Below, piece by piece: positions 35,894-45,183 of a DNA stretch of 64,000 nt. Each line of letters starts with the position of its first letter. Position 1 is the first letter of the stretch. The stretch lies in the NCBI GenBank assembly GCA_017656385.1, contig JACDNX010000002.1, positions 141,182 to 205,181 on the forward strand. Reading direction: 5' to 3'. The stretch is from Thermodesulfobacterium sp. Its GTDB lineage: Bacteria > Desulfobacterota > Thermodesulfobacteria > Thermodesulfobacteriales > Thermodesulfobacteriaceae. A program made the translations under genes and the position numbers. The notes below the pieces were generated by a model that worked only from the letters and a program-made list of their open reading frames with translations, was not told the DNA's origin and made no database searches.

Positions 35894-37222
35894 ATGGCTA
35901 CTAAGGATTTGCACGAAAAAATTGTAAAACTTGGCAAATCAGGGCAACTTACTTATGATCTGTTAAATAAGATGTTACCAGAGGAATATAATGATCCTGA
36001 TAAGATGGAAGAAATTTTTGATCTTCTTGAGTCTTACGGAATAGAATTGAAAGAGCTTGATCCGTATGAAAAAGACGAATTTATAGAAAAAAAAGTTCAG
36101 GACAAAATAAAAGAATTGTCTATTTTTGTCAAAGGTGAACTTGAGGAGGAAGAGCCTGTTTCTGAGCCGGGTAGTGAAGAGCTATTATCTCTTTATCTGA
36201 AAGAAATGGGTAAATATGAGTTACTTACTCCAGAAAGGGAAGAGGAGTTATCCAGACAAATAAGAGAAGGCTTTGAGAAAATAGTAGAGTTGATAGAAAA
36301 GACCAGACTTTCTTATAAGGAAATAAAAGAATTGAAAGAAACGGTTAAGGAGTGGAAAAAAAGAGATCCTAATCTAAAACCAAAGAAAAGTTATGTAAAC
36401 TATCTGGAAAATACTATAAGCTCTTGTGAGAAAAAGTATAAAAGTTTTAACAAAAAGAATATTTTAAATTTCTGCAGCGAAATTAAAAAATACATTGGGC
36501 AAATAGAAAAAGCAAAAGATGAGATGGTTAAAGCCAATTTAAGATTGGTGGTATCTATAGCCAAAAAGTATATAAGGCAGGGGTTACCGTTAGCAGATTT
36601 AATTCAGGAAGGAAACCTTGGTCTCATGAGAGCTGTTTATAGATTTGATTATAGAAAAGGAAATAAGTTTAGCACTTATGCTTCTTGGTGGATAAGACAA
36701 TCTATTACCAGGGCTATACTGGATAAAACTCGCACTATAAGACTACCTGTGCATTTTCTGGAATTAAGAAACCAGATATTTAAAGTATTTTATGAGCTTT
36801 CTAAGGAATTGGGAAGAGAGCCTACTCCTGAAGAGCTTTCACAAAAAACAGGAGTTCCCTATGAAAAAATTTTGGTAATTTTTGAAACCTCAAAAGAACC
36901 TGTATCTCTTGAAACTCCTATTGGAGATGAGGACAGCACTCTCGGAAATTTTATAGAGAACAAGAAAAGTCCATCTCCTTATGATACTACCCGGAAAAAA
37001 GATGTTTCTGAAAAGTTAAAGAAGTTTTTAGCTACCCTTTCTCCCAGAGAGGAAAAGATAATTCGTATGAGATTTGGTTTGGGAGAGTATGAAGGCTATA
37101 CCTTAGAAGAAATCGGGTATATGTTTAAGGTTTCAAGAGAAAGGATAAGGCAGATTGAGAAAAAAGCTCTGGCTAAAATGAGACAGCTTGCTCAAAAAGA
37201 AAAATTTGATCTTAGGGATTAA
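35894..37222 (+). CDS. rpoD: RNA polymerase sigma factor RpoD (sigma-70)
   Basis: The main sigma factor. I start at ATG 35894 (MATKDLHEKI): the preceding GAGGGGTGAT (35875-35884) matches the 16S tail at 9 of 10 bases, and the in-frame GTG at 35873 sits inside this site. Region 1.1 spans about 1-75, region 1.2 about 95-130 (LSLYLKEMGKYELLTPEREEEL). Region 2 has RLVVSIAKKYIRQGLPLADLIQEGNLGLMRAVYRFDYRKGNKFSTYASWWIRQSI. Region 4 ends with YTLEEIGYMFKVSRERIRQIEKKAL. The insertion between 1.2 and 2 is short. TTGAATAAT and CTTATAAAA each occur twice upstream, perhaps tandem promoters. It ends in a TTAA shared with the converging helicase gene. Confidence 0.96.
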   Translation: MATKDLHEKIVKLGKSGQLTYDLLNKMLPEEYNDPDKMEEIFDLLESYGIELKELDPYEKDEFIEKKVQDKIKELSIFVKGELEEEEPVSEPGSEELLSLYLKEMGKYELLTPEREEELSRQIREGFEKIVELIEKTRLSYKEIKELKETVKEWKKRDPNLKPKKSYVNYLENTISSCEKKYKSFNKKNILNFCSEIKKYIGQIEKAKDEMVKANLRLVVSIAKKYIRQGLPLADLIQEGNLGLMRAVYRFDYRKGNKFSTYASWWIRQSITRAILDKTRTIRLPVHFLELRNQIFKVFYELSKELGREPTPEELSQKTGVPYEKILVIFETSKEPVSLETPIGDEDSTLGNFIENKKSPSPYDTTRKKDVSEKLKKFLATLSPREEKIIRMRFGLGEYEGYTLEEIGYMFKVSRERIRQIEKKALAKMRQLAQKEKFDLRD

Positions 37223-38721
37223 AAAAGTCCTGTTTGTTTGGGTTTTTTAGGTTTGGGAGAAAAAACTTTTAAAGGAAAATCTTTAAAATAAGAAGACACA
37301 CCTCTATTTAACGTAAAGTTGAATATTTTTCTATTTTTTACCACTGTAAAATAAAATCCCTTTTTAGCTCTGGTTAGTGCAACATAAACCAGTCTTTTTT
37401 CCTCATCCTTTAAGGTGTCTTTAAAAATTTCTAAAGGAATTAATCCTTCTTCAGCACCTATCAGAATTATATACTCCGCTTCCAAGCCCTTTGATGCATG
37501 TATAGAAAGAAAGTTAACTCCCTCTTTCTGGGGAATTATAAAGTCAGAAGGTTCAAGAATTTTTAAATAGCTTAAAAATTTTTCTTTCTCTCCAAAAGAC
37601 ATAGCCCATAAATTTTCCAGAAAAACTCTAATTTCTACATCACTGATTTTTATAACCTCTTCTACAGGAGTTGTGGAGTTTTCAACAATGTTTAAAAATT
37701 CAGTGATTTTTTCAAAATGCTCTGAAGCATCATCTTCTGCAACATTAACAGGGATTCCTTCGTTTAAAAATTTGTTCTTAAGAGATAAGAAAACATTTTT
37801 TATTCTTGAAACAACAAAAATATCTTTAGGAGATACAGACTGATGTTTCTGATTTTCCAATTGAAGTCCTCCCAAAAGATTTTTAACCAGCTTAACTATA
37901 AAGTCACTTTCTTCAAAGGTGTTTGAAAATAGAAATCCTTGAACAATTCCATTTTCTTTTATACCTTTGTAAGGTGGCACTTCCCAGGGAGCATTTTTAA
38001 AATTTTCAGCGTATTTTAAAATTGTTTCAGGACATCTAAAACTAAGAGTAAGATTAAGTATTTTTATTTGGGGTTTAAATCTTTGCCAGAAATGATAAAG
38101 TTCTTCTAACTTTACTCCTTTAAAGCTATAAATAGATTGATTAGGATCACCAAAAAGTATAAAATTAGCTTTTTGGAAAGAAATAAGAAATTCCAGTAAA
38201 TCTGGCGAAAGATCTTGGAATTCGTCAATAATAAAATAGCAACCTTTAAATTCAGGTAAAGGAAGCTTAGAAACCTCGTAAAGCAGAAGTTCAAAATCCA
38301 GTAATCCTCTTGATTTTAAGTATTTGAAGTAGATTTCTTTGTTCTTTTTGTCTTTTAAAGGGTTTTTAGTTTTTGCAAAAAGTTCTTTCAAAATTTTTGT
38401 CTTTTCATTTTCGGAAATTAAATTAGGTGCTTTATTAAAATGTTCTTTCCAGAGATCATAAGCCAGTCCATGAAAGGTATCTACTTTTATAAAATTGAGA
38501 TTTTCTTTATCTAAACGAGATCTTAATTCCTGGGAAGTTTTTACAGAATAAGTTAAGACAAAAATTTTTTCGGGGGGAATGGATTTGTTTTCTAAAAGAT
38601 ATTTAATTTTATTTACAAGAGTATAGGTTTTACCTGTACCTGGACCAGCTATAACAACTAAATCACCGTCTTCAAATATAACTTTTTTCTGTTCCTGAGT
38701 CAGATTTTCAAACATTTTCAT
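37219..38721 (-). CDS. Superfamily I ATP-dependent helicase (UvrD/Rep-like), short form
   Basis: Probable DNA helicase of about 500 residues, shorter than the usual 650-750. Motifs in order: GPGTGKTYTLVNKI (Walker A), the EFQD-type motif II (FIIDEFQDLSPDLLEF), FGDPNQSIYSFKG (III), TLSFRCPETILKYA (IV), FLSIHASKGLEAEYIILIGAEEGLIP (V) and RLVYVALTRAKKGFYFTV (VI). The 1B/2B insertion domains are reduced. I use ATG 38721 because the upstream in-frame start is a TTG and the protein then begins near the Q-motif (LTQEQKKVIF). The role (repair, or a nuclease partner) is uncertain. It is convergent with rpoD, overlapping by 4 bases. Confidence 0.85.
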   Translation of the reverse strand: MKMFENLTQEQKKVIFEDGDLVVIAGPGTGKTYTLVNKIKYLLENKSIPPEKIFVLTYSVKTSQELRSRLDKENLNFIKVDTFHGLAYDLWKEHFNKAPNLISENEKTKILKELFAKTKNPLKDKKNKEIYFKYLKSRGLLDFELLLYEVSKLPLPEFKGCYFIIDEFQDLSPDLLEFLISFQKANFILFGDPNQSIYSFKGVKLEELYHFWQRFKPQIKILNLTLSFRCPETILKYAENFKNAPWEVPPYKGIKENGIVQGFLFSNTFEESDFIVKLVKNLLGGLQLENQKHQSVSPKDIFVVSRIKNVFLSLKNKFLNEGIPVNVAEDDASEHFEKITEFLNIVENSTTPVEEVIKISDVEIRVFLENLWAMSFGEKEKFLSYLKILEPSDFIIPQKEGVNFLSIHASKGLEAEYIILIGAEEGLIPLEIFKDTLKDEEKRLVYVALTRAKKGFYFTVVKNRKIFNFTLNRGVSSYFKDFPLKVFSPKPKKPKQTGLF

Positions 38722-38777
38722 TAATATTAAAAGATTCTTTTTATTTAGCAAATATAATGCAAGACACTTGAAAATAC

Positions 38778-38805
38778 TTGTTTTTTTAAGATTATTTTAT
38801 ATAAT
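38778..38805 (+). promoter_or_regulatory. Candidate promoter of the STT3 gene
   Basis: TTGTTT (38778-38783), a 16-base spacer, and consensus TATAAT (38800-38805). The start would lie near 38812, giving a leader of about 24 bases before ATG 38836. No ribosome binding site of strength is seen in that leader. Confidence 0.5.
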
Positions 38806-38835
38806 TTTTCTAATTTTAAATCCGTTAATACAAAA

Positions 38836-40908
38836 ATGAAAGTTGAAAGAATTTATCTTTATCTTCTTCTTTTGATAGTAATTTTTTTTGGTCTTTATAT
38901 AAGATTTGACGATATAAGTTTCTGGGAAAAAAATAAAAATTTATTTTTTTACAAAGAATCACCTATTTATAGTGAGTATGATTCTTATTATTTTGCGAGA
39001 CTTTCCTTAGATGTTAAAGAAGAAAAGTTTAAACCTGGGTTAATTGATAATTATAGATTTTTCCCTGACAATTCTTCTGAGGCAAAGCTGGATGAGGATA
39101 CAAAATTTTATGCAGAGTATACAATTTCTGGAAAATTTTTAAGCATCCTTTGGGCTTATCTTTCTAAATGGTTTGGCATTTCTCTTGAGAAGCTTACCTG
39201 GTATTTGGTTCCTATACTGGCTGTGCTTGTTGCTATTCCTTTATTTATATATCTCAAAGATATGGGCTATCCTTATGCAGGATTAATAGGAGGATTGGTA
39301 GCTATTTCAGCTCCTATGTATCTTTCCAGAACCAATCTTATGAGACTTGATCATGATATGCTAAATTTGTTCTTCCCAATTTTTATTGCCTATACTTTTT
39401 ACAAATTTTTTAAAGCTGAAGACAGAAAAAGAAAATACACATGGATTGTAACATCCTCTTTATCTCTGGTTTTATATCAGCTCTGGTATGGGCATTCCAA
39501 TCTTAATTTTGTTTTGATATTTATGTTTCTGCTAAGATATTTTTGGGATAAAAGGCTAAACTGGACAAAAGAAGATATTGTTTTTATGGCTTTACTTATT
39601 CTTCCTCAAATCTGGTATGTTTACTCAGGTCCAGCCTATCTTTACAAACAGGTAAAAACGCTTGTCTTTAACATCAAAAGTCCTACATCTGCTGATATTT
39701 TATTCAAAGACTTTCCCAATATTTTCATGTCTATTTCAGAGTTGCAAAAAGTTGGTTTTGAAGGTGCTTTAAAGAATGTGGTTTTCAGTTTACCCTTAGG
39801 TATTGCAGGACTTGTAGGTATTTTTCTTTTCTTTTTATTTAATTTAAGAAATACAATTTTTCTTCTTCCTTTCTTTGGAATAGGACTTTTATCGTTTTTC
39901 TCAGGAGCCCGTTTTGCAATGTATTTAGCACCATTTATAGGAATAGGCATAGGGTATCTTATTTCATTCTTCTTTAATAAGCTTATGCCTTATTTAACTC
40001 TTTTTGAAGAAAAGGAAAAGCAAAAAGTGGTTAATCATTTTGTAGGGACATTAATTTTAGTCTTAATTATATGGGTTCAGAGACCGGTTTTGGGGTTTAG
40101 CAGTTTTCCCAAGGTTTTTTCTCCGGTAGTGAAAGATATGAATTACATTAAAGAGCATACTCCTGAAAATAGTGCCATCTGGACTTGGTGGGATTATGGT
40201 TATGCTTTTCAGCTTTACTCAAGAAGGACAACATTTCACGATGGTGGTTCCCAGGGAACTCCAAAAACCTTTTTCATAGCAAGAAGTTTTACCACTTCTA
40301 ATCCTGCAGAAGCTTGGTATATCACTTCTTTTATAAGTAACTATGGATTAACTGGCATTGCAGAGAAATTAAAAAAAGGAATTTCAGCAAAGGATTTGGT
40401 AGAAAATGTTAAAGAAGGGAGATATGCAAAAAAAATTGAAATACCTGTTTATTGGGTTTTTACTTTTGACTTATTTGGTAAATTTTCTTGGATTCACTAT
40501 TTTGGGAGTTATGACTTTGATACCAAAAAGGGAGATTTTGGGAGAATTATAGCACCTGATGGTTGCATAATTGTAGCTAAAAATTTTATTGACTGTGAAA
40601 ACGGAAAAATTTCCATAGATTTAAATAATGGTATAATAACTACTTCCAGTGGTTTAACTAATATAAAATATTTTTATCTTAAAACTCCTGATAAGCTTTA
40701 TCAAAAAAAATTTTTTGATAACGGATATGTGGTTGAAGTGGTAAAGCTAAAAAGTGGTCAAGGACAGGTTTTTATAATAGAACCAAAAGTTTTTAAAACC
40801 CTTTTCAATCAGATGTTTATTCTAAGAAATTACAATTCACAATATTTTGATTTAATTCTGGATGACTTTCCTTATATGGTAGTATATAAAGTTAAAAGTA
40901 ATATTTAG
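38836..40908 (+). CDS. STT3/PglB-type oligosaccharyltransferase
   Basis: An integral membrane glycosyltransferase that moves a lipid-linked glycan to Asn of exported proteins. It has 690 residues. The N-terminal half has about 11-13 hydrophobic segments. An acidic loop YDSYYFARL (D49) lies after TM1, and LMRLDHDMLNLF is a second acidic motif in a later loop; both are expected metal ligands. The hallmark WWDYG is at residues 451-455. The C-terminal soluble domain (about 425-690) is periplasmic. Bacterial STT3 is uncommon outside Campylobacterota and some sulfate reducers and thermophiles. No adjacent pgl glycan cluster is seen. The next gene, a cupin, starts 15 bases later. Confidence 0.87.
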   Translation: MKVERIYLYLLLLIVIFFGLYIRFDDISFWEKNKNLFFYKESPIYSEYDSYYFARLSLDVKEEKFKPGLIDNYRFFPDNSSEAKLDEDTKFYAEYTISGKFLSILWAYLSKWFGISLEKLTWYLVPILAVLVAIPLFIYLKDMGYPYAGLIGGLVAISAPMYLSRTNLMRLDHDMLNLFFPIFIAYTFYKFFKAEDRKRKYTWIVTSSLSLVLYQLWYGHSNLNFVLIFMFLLRYFWDKRLNWTKEDIVFMALLILPQIWYVYSGPAYLYKQVKTLVFNIKSPTSADILFKDFPNIFMSISELQKVGFEGALKNVVFSLPLGIAGLVGIFLFFLFNLRNTIFLLPFFGIGLLSFFSGARFAMYLAPFIGIGIGYLISFFFNKLMPYLTLFEEKEKQKVVNHFVGTLILVLIIWVQRPVLGFSSFPKVFSPVVKDMNYIKEHTPENSAIWTWWDYGYAFQLYSRRTTFHDGGSQGTPKTFFIARSFTTSNPAEAWYITSFISNYGLTGIAEKLKKGISAKDLVENVKEGRYAKKIEIPVYWVFTFDLFGKFSWIHYFGSYDFDTKKGDFGRIIAPDGCIIVAKNFIDCENGKISIDLNNGIITTSSGLTNIKYFYLKTPDKLYQKKFFDNGYVVEVVKLKSGQGQVFIIEPKVFKTLFNQMFILRNYNSQYFDLILDDFPYMVVYKVKSNI

Positions 40909-40923
40909 CAGGAGGTATAGCTA

Positions 40924-41265
40924 ATGGCTTTTGTTGTTAATTTAGATAATTTGGAGATGAAACCGCATCCTAAATTTAAAGGAGTTAAAATAGGCTATAT
41001 TCTTACCAAAGAAAAACATCCTGAATTGAGTATTACTGTTCTGGAGGTTTTACCTGGAGTTGAAATTCCGCTTCATACTCATGAAAAAGAGGTAGACACT
41101 ATTTTTATTTTAGAAGGTTCTGCAGAGGTGTTCTTAGGAGAATCATGGAAAAGTGTAAGAGAAGGGGATGTGATTGTTGTTAGTCCCAAAGAGGTGCACG
41201 GAGTAAAAGCAGTAGGTGAAAAGTCTTTGAAGTGTTATATTGTTCATGCTCCAGCTCTTTGGTAG
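40924..41265 (+). CDS. Cupin-domain protein
   Basis: A small single-domain cupin of 113 residues. The first cupin motif is GVEIPLHTHEKEVDTIFILEGSAEVFLG, with His-His-Glu metal ligands, and the second, GDVIVVSPKEVHGVKAVG, has the third His. Function is unknown; many such cupins bind small molecules or metal and are of unknown role. The GGAGG ribosome binding site is 5 bases before the ATG. It lies 15 bases after the STT3 gene and 11 bases before argB. Confidence 0.82.
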   Translation: MAFVVNLDNLEMKPHPKFKGVKIGYILTKEKHPELSITVLEVLPGVEIPLHTHEKEVDTIFILEGSAEVFLGESWKSVREGDVIVVSPKEVHGVKAVGEKSLKCYIVHAPALW

Positions 41266-41276
41266 GGTAGGTGTTT

Positions 41277-42173
41277 ATGAATACAAAGATTCATGAAAAA
41301 GCTCAAATTTTGATTTCGGCACTTCCTTATTTTAGGGATTTTTATAAAAAGATCATGGTAATAAAATATGGTGGTCATGCTATGGTAGATGAGTCTTTGA
41401 AATCTGCTTTTGCTCAGGACATAGTGTTAATGAAATATGTAGGGATTCGACCTGTAATTGTCCATGGAGGAGGACCTCAGATAAATAATGTTATGAAAAA
41501 GATGGGTTTAAAACCTGTATTTGTTGAGGGACAGAGGGTAACAGACGAGGAAACTATGAATGTGGTTGAGATGGTGCTTGTGGGAACAGTGAATAAAGGA
41601 ATAGTTAGTCTTATTAACAAGGCAGGAGGAAAAGCTGTTGGTCTTTCAGGAAGAGATGGTAATCTTATATTAGCGGAAAAAATGACTATTTATAAGTATA
41701 GTGGAGAAGACAGACCGCCAGAAATTATTGATATCGGAAGGGTGGGTAAGGTTAAAAAAATTAATCCAGAAATTTTGTATACCATTATTGAAAATGACTT
41801 CATTCCTGTTATAGCTCCTGTGGGAGTGGGACCTGACGGTGAGGCTTATAATATAAATGCAGATCTTGTGGCAGGAGCTCTTGCAGGAGCTTTATCTGCA
41901 GAAAAACTCATTTATCTTTCTGATGTGGAAGGAGTAAAAGACGAAAAAGGAGGACTTATATCCACTCTTTATGTTGATGAGATAGAGGGTCTTATAGAAA
42001 AAGGTATAGCAAAAGGAGGAATGATACCTAAACTAAAGAGTGCAAGAAAGGCACTTTTATCAGGAGTAAAAAAAACTCATATTATAGATGGAAGAATAGC
42101 ACACAGTTTAATTATAGAACTTTTTACTGATGAGGGTTTGGGAACTCAAATTTTGGTAAAAGGAGGGGGTTAG
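41277..42173 (+). CDS. argB: Acetylglutamate kinase
   Basis: Phosphorylates N-acetyl-L-glutamate in arginine synthesis. It has 298 residues of the amino-acid-kinase fold. Signatures are VIKYGGHAM, IRPVIVHGGGPQINNVM, LSGRDGNLILAEKM, YNINADLVAGALAGALSAEKLIYLSDVEGV and KGGMIPKLKSARKALLSGV. An N-terminal extended helix is typical of arginine-sensitive, hexameric ArgB, so feedback inhibition by arginine is possible. I prefer ATG 41277, at 9 bases from AGGG, over the in-frame GTG at 41271. It sits 2 bases before valS. Confidence 0.96.
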   Translation: MNTKIHEKAQILISALPYFRDFYKKIMVIKYGGHAMVDESLKSAFAQDIVLMKYVGIRPVIVHGGGPQINNVMKKMGLKPVFVEGQRVTDEETMNVVEMVLVGTVNKGIVSLINKAGGKAVGLSGRDGNLILAEKMTIYKYSGEDRPPEIIDIGRVGKVKKINPEILYTIIENDFIPVIAPVGVGPDGEAYNINADLVAGALAGALSAEKLIYLSDVEGVKDEKGGLISTLYVDEIEGLIEKGIAKGGMIPKLKSARKALLSGVKKTHIIDGRIAHSLIIELFTDEGLGTQILVKGGG

Positions 42174-42175
42174 CC

Positions 42176-44821
42176 TTGGAACCAGAGATCTTAGAGAAAA
42201 GTTATGATCCCAAGAAAATTGAAGAAAAGTGGTATGAAATCTGGGAAAAAAAGGGCTATTTTGAACCTACCTATGACAAAGACAAGCCAAAGTTTTCTAT
42301 AGTTATTCCTCCTCCTAATGTTACTGGTGCTTTGCATATCGGTCATGCTTTGAATAATACTATTCAGGATGTTTTGGTGAGATATAAAAGAATGGATGGT
42401 TACGATGTATTGTGGGTTCCTGGGACGGATCATGCAGGAATAGCAACTCAAAATGTAGTTGAAAAGGAGATAGCCAAGGAAGGGCTTACGAGATATGATT
42501 TAGGAAGAGAAAAATTTTTAGAAAGGGTTTGGAAATGGAAAGCTCAGTATGGTAGCAGAATTATAAATCAGCTTAAAAAATTGGGAGCAAGCTGTAGCTG
42601 GTCCTATGAAAGATTTACTATGGACGAAGGACTATCCCGAGCAGTTAGAGAAGTTTTTGTTAGACTCTGGGAAGAAGGGTTGATTTATAAAGGTGATTAT
42701 ATTATTAACTGGTGTCCAAGATGCCAAACAGCTCTTGCAGATTTGGAAGTAGAATTTGAAAGTGTAGCGGGAAAACTCTGGTATATAAGATATCCTCTGG
42801 AAGATGGAAGTGGATATATTACAGTTGCAACTACCCGTCCAGAAACCATGCTTGGAGATACAGCAGTAGCAGTTCATCCAGAAGATGAAAGATACAGTAA
42901 TTTGATTGGCAAAAAAATCAAATTACCTCTGATAGGAAGAATAATTCCTGTTATTGCTGACAAAGTGGTTGATCCAGAATTCGGAACTGGTGCTGTAAAA
43001 GTTACACCCGCTCATGACTTTGCAGATTTTGAAATAGCAAAAAGACACAAGCTTCCTTTTGTAAAGGTAATAGATGAAAAAGGGAAAATGACTGATGAAG
43101 CAGGAAGCTATACAGGTCTTGATAGATTTGAAGCAAGAAAAAAGGTAATAGAAGACTTAAAATCACAGGGATTTTTAGAAAAAGAAGAAGATTACCAACT
43201 TGTATTGGGACATTGCTATAGATGTAATACAGTTATTGAGCCTTTACTTTCAAAGCAGTGGTTTGTATCAACAAAACCCCTTGCTCAACCTGCTATCTCA
43301 GCAGTGGAATACGGTTTTATTAAATTTATTCCTGAGAACTGGGTTAATCTTTATTTTGACTGGATGAAAAATATAAGAGATTGGTGTATTTCAAGGCAAA
43401 TATGGTGGGGACATAGAATTCCTGTCTGGTATTGTAATTCCTGTGGAGAAACTATAGTTAGTAAGGAAGATGAGGTAAAGGAATGCCCTAATTGTGGTTC
43501 TAAAGAATTAAAAAGAGACGAAGATGTGCTTGACACTTGGTTTTCTTCTGCCCTCTGGCCATTTTCTACTCTGGGATGGCCTGAAAAAACAGAAGCTCTA
43601 TCAACATTTTATCCTACCTCGGTTCTGGTAACAAGTTTTGATATTATCTTTTTCTGGGTTGCCAGAATGATAATGATGGGAATCCATTTTATGGGGCAAG
43701 TTCCTTTTAAAAATGTGTATATTCATGCTTTGGTAAGAGACGAAAAAGGTCAAAAAATGAGTAAAAGTAGAGGGAATGTAATAGACCCTCTGGAAATGAT
43801 AAAAAAATATGGCACAGATGCTCTGAGATTTACTCTGGTTGCCCTTGCTGCGCAGGGAAGAGATATAAAACTTTCTGAGGCTCGTATTGAGGGATTTAAG
43901 CATTTTATTAACAAAATCTGGAATGCAGGCAGATTTGTGTTAATGAATTTAAAGGATTATTTGCCTGAAGAAAAAGAGCTCGATACCGAAAAACTACCTT
44001 TATTTTCAAGATGGATTCTTTCTGAACTTCAAAAAACCATAAAAATAACAAGAGAAAAACTTGAAGAATTTGAGTTTGATCAGGCAGCTATGCAAATTTA
44101 TCACTTTTTCTGGGATAAGTTTTGCGACTGGTATTTAGAGGTCTCAAAAATTTATCTTAAACATTCTGAATACAGAAGAAACACTCAGAAGGTTCTTTTG
44201 GAAGTTTTTAAGAATTCATTAAAATTGCTCCATCCTTTTATTCCTTTTATTACCGAAGAAATATGGCAGTATTTGCCTGAAAAAGAGACAGAACATATTA
44301 TTGTGGCAAAATACCCTGTATTTGAGAAAAAATTTGTGGATGAGGAGTGTGAAAAACTGGTTAATATTTTGCAGGAATTAGTTGTAGGAATAAGAAGTGT
44401 AAAAGCAGAATATAATTTGACTTCAAAAATGAATTTGAATATAATTTTTAAAAGCACCGATAAAAAAATTTTGGATTTTGTTGAGTCACAAAAGGAGGTA
44501 ATTAAATTTCTGGCTAAAATTTCTGATATAGATCTGAAAAGTGAATATAAAAAAAGAAAGGGAGAAGTTTCTGTAGTTTCATCAGAGGGAGAAATATTTA
44601 TAAATCTTGCAGATTTAATTGATATAGAAAAAGAGGTGAAAAGACTTGAGAAAGAAAAAGAAAAAATAGAGAAAAAGTTAGTTCAGATTGAGAAAAAGTT
44701 AAAAAATAAAAATTTTCTTGAGAGAGCACCCAAGGAAGTGGTAGAAAAAGAAAAGAATAATTACAAGGAATTTAAGGAAAGATTGGATAAAATAGTTCAT
44801 TATCTTTTAGAACTAAAATAA
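42176..44821 (+). CDS. valS: Valyl-tRNA synthetase
   Basis: Charges tRNA-Val. It has 881 residues with a TTG start preceded by AGGAGGGGG. The class I HIGH motif is PPNVTGALHIGHALN and the KMSKS motif is GQKMSKSRGNVID. The CP1 editing domain (about 200-350) includes TTRPETMLGDTAVAVHP. A zinc ribbon follows, with CNSCGETI and CPNCGS. The C-terminal coiled coil (about 815-881, E/K rich) is the normal ValS arm. It is co-directional with argB and followed by a PilZ gene 11 bases on. Confidence 0.97.
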   Translation: MEPEILEKSYDPKKIEEKWYEIWEKKGYFEPTYDKDKPKFSIVIPPPNVTGALHIGHALNNTIQDVLVRYKRMDGYDVLWVPGTDHAGIATQNVVEKEIAKEGLTRYDLGREKFLERVWKWKAQYGSRIINQLKKLGASCSWSYERFTMDEGLSRAVREVFVRLWEEGLIYKGDYIINWCPRCQTALADLEVEFESVAGKLWYIRYPLEDGSGYITVATTRPETMLGDTAVAVHPEDERYSNLIGKKIKLPLIGRIIPVIADKVVDPEFGTGAVKVTPAHDFADFEIAKRHKLPFVKVIDEKGKMTDEAGSYTGLDRFEARKKVIEDLKSQGFLEKEEDYQLVLGHCYRCNTVIEPLLSKQWFVSTKPLAQPAISAVEYGFIKFIPENWVNLYFDWMKNIRDWCISRQIWWGHRIPVWYCNSCGETIVSKEDEVKECPNCGSKELKRDEDVLDTWFSSALWPFSTLGWPEKTEALSTFYPTSVLVTSFDIIFFWVARMIMMGIHFMGQVPFKNVYIHALVRDEKGQKMSKSRGNVIDPLEMIKKYGTDALRFTLVALAAQGRDIKLSEARIEGFKHFINKIWNAGRFVLMNLKDYLPEEKELDTEKLPLFSRWILSELQKTIKITREKLEEFEFDQAAMQIYHFFWDKFCDWYLEVSKIYLKHSEYRRNTQKVLLEVFKNSLKLLHPFIPFITEEIWQYLPEKETEHIIVAKYPVFEKKFVDEECEKLVNILQELVVGIRSVKAEYNLTSKMNLNIIFKSTDKKILDFVESQKEVIKFLAKISDIDLKSEYKKRKGEVSVVSSEGEIFINLADLIDIEKEVKRLEKEKEKIEKKLVQIEKKLKNKNFLERAPKEVVEKEKNNYKEFKERLDKIVHYLLELK

Positions 44822-44832
44822 AGGATAAATAA

Positions 44833-45183
44833 ATGGATGTTGACAAGCGTTACTATACTCGTTATAAGACTTCTTTGAAAGGAAGAGTGGCAACAGAAAA
44901 AGGTTTTTCTTTTTCTGTGGAAGTTTTAGATGTAAGTACTGAAGGAGCAAGATTAAGAACAGATTCTAAGATTTCTTTAGTTGAAGATGAAAGTGTAAAT
45001 ATAGTAATCAAGTGGAAAGTTTCAATTAAAGCCAAGGCTGAGGTAAGATGGATAAAAAACGATAAATTTTTTACAGAATTTGGTATAAGATTTACAGAGA
45101 TGGATATGACAAATAGAGAAGCTTTGTCATCTCTTGTTTCAGAGTATGCTCTTTCATCTCTTAGTGATTTGTATACTCGTTAA
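44833..45183 (+). CDS. PilZ-domain protein (c-di-GMP receptor candidate)
   Basis: A 116-residue single-domain protein. The c-di-GMP-binding motifs are visible: KRYYTRYKTSLKG supplies the RxxxR-type arginines and DVSTEGARLRTDS the D/NxSxxG motif. The beta-barrel core follows (INIVIKWKVSIKAKAEVRWIKND...FGIRF). With both motifs intact, binding of c-di-GMP is likely by family knowledge. A GGDEF-EAL enzyme lies at 50444-53593. Its 3' end overlaps smc by 23 bases on the opposite strand. Confidence 0.88.
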   Translation: MDVDKRYYTRYKTSLKGRVATEKGFSFSVEVLDVSTEGARLRTDSKISLVEDESVNIVIKWKVSIKAKAEVRWIKNDKFFTEFGIRFTEMDMTNREALSSLVSEYALSSLSDLYTR

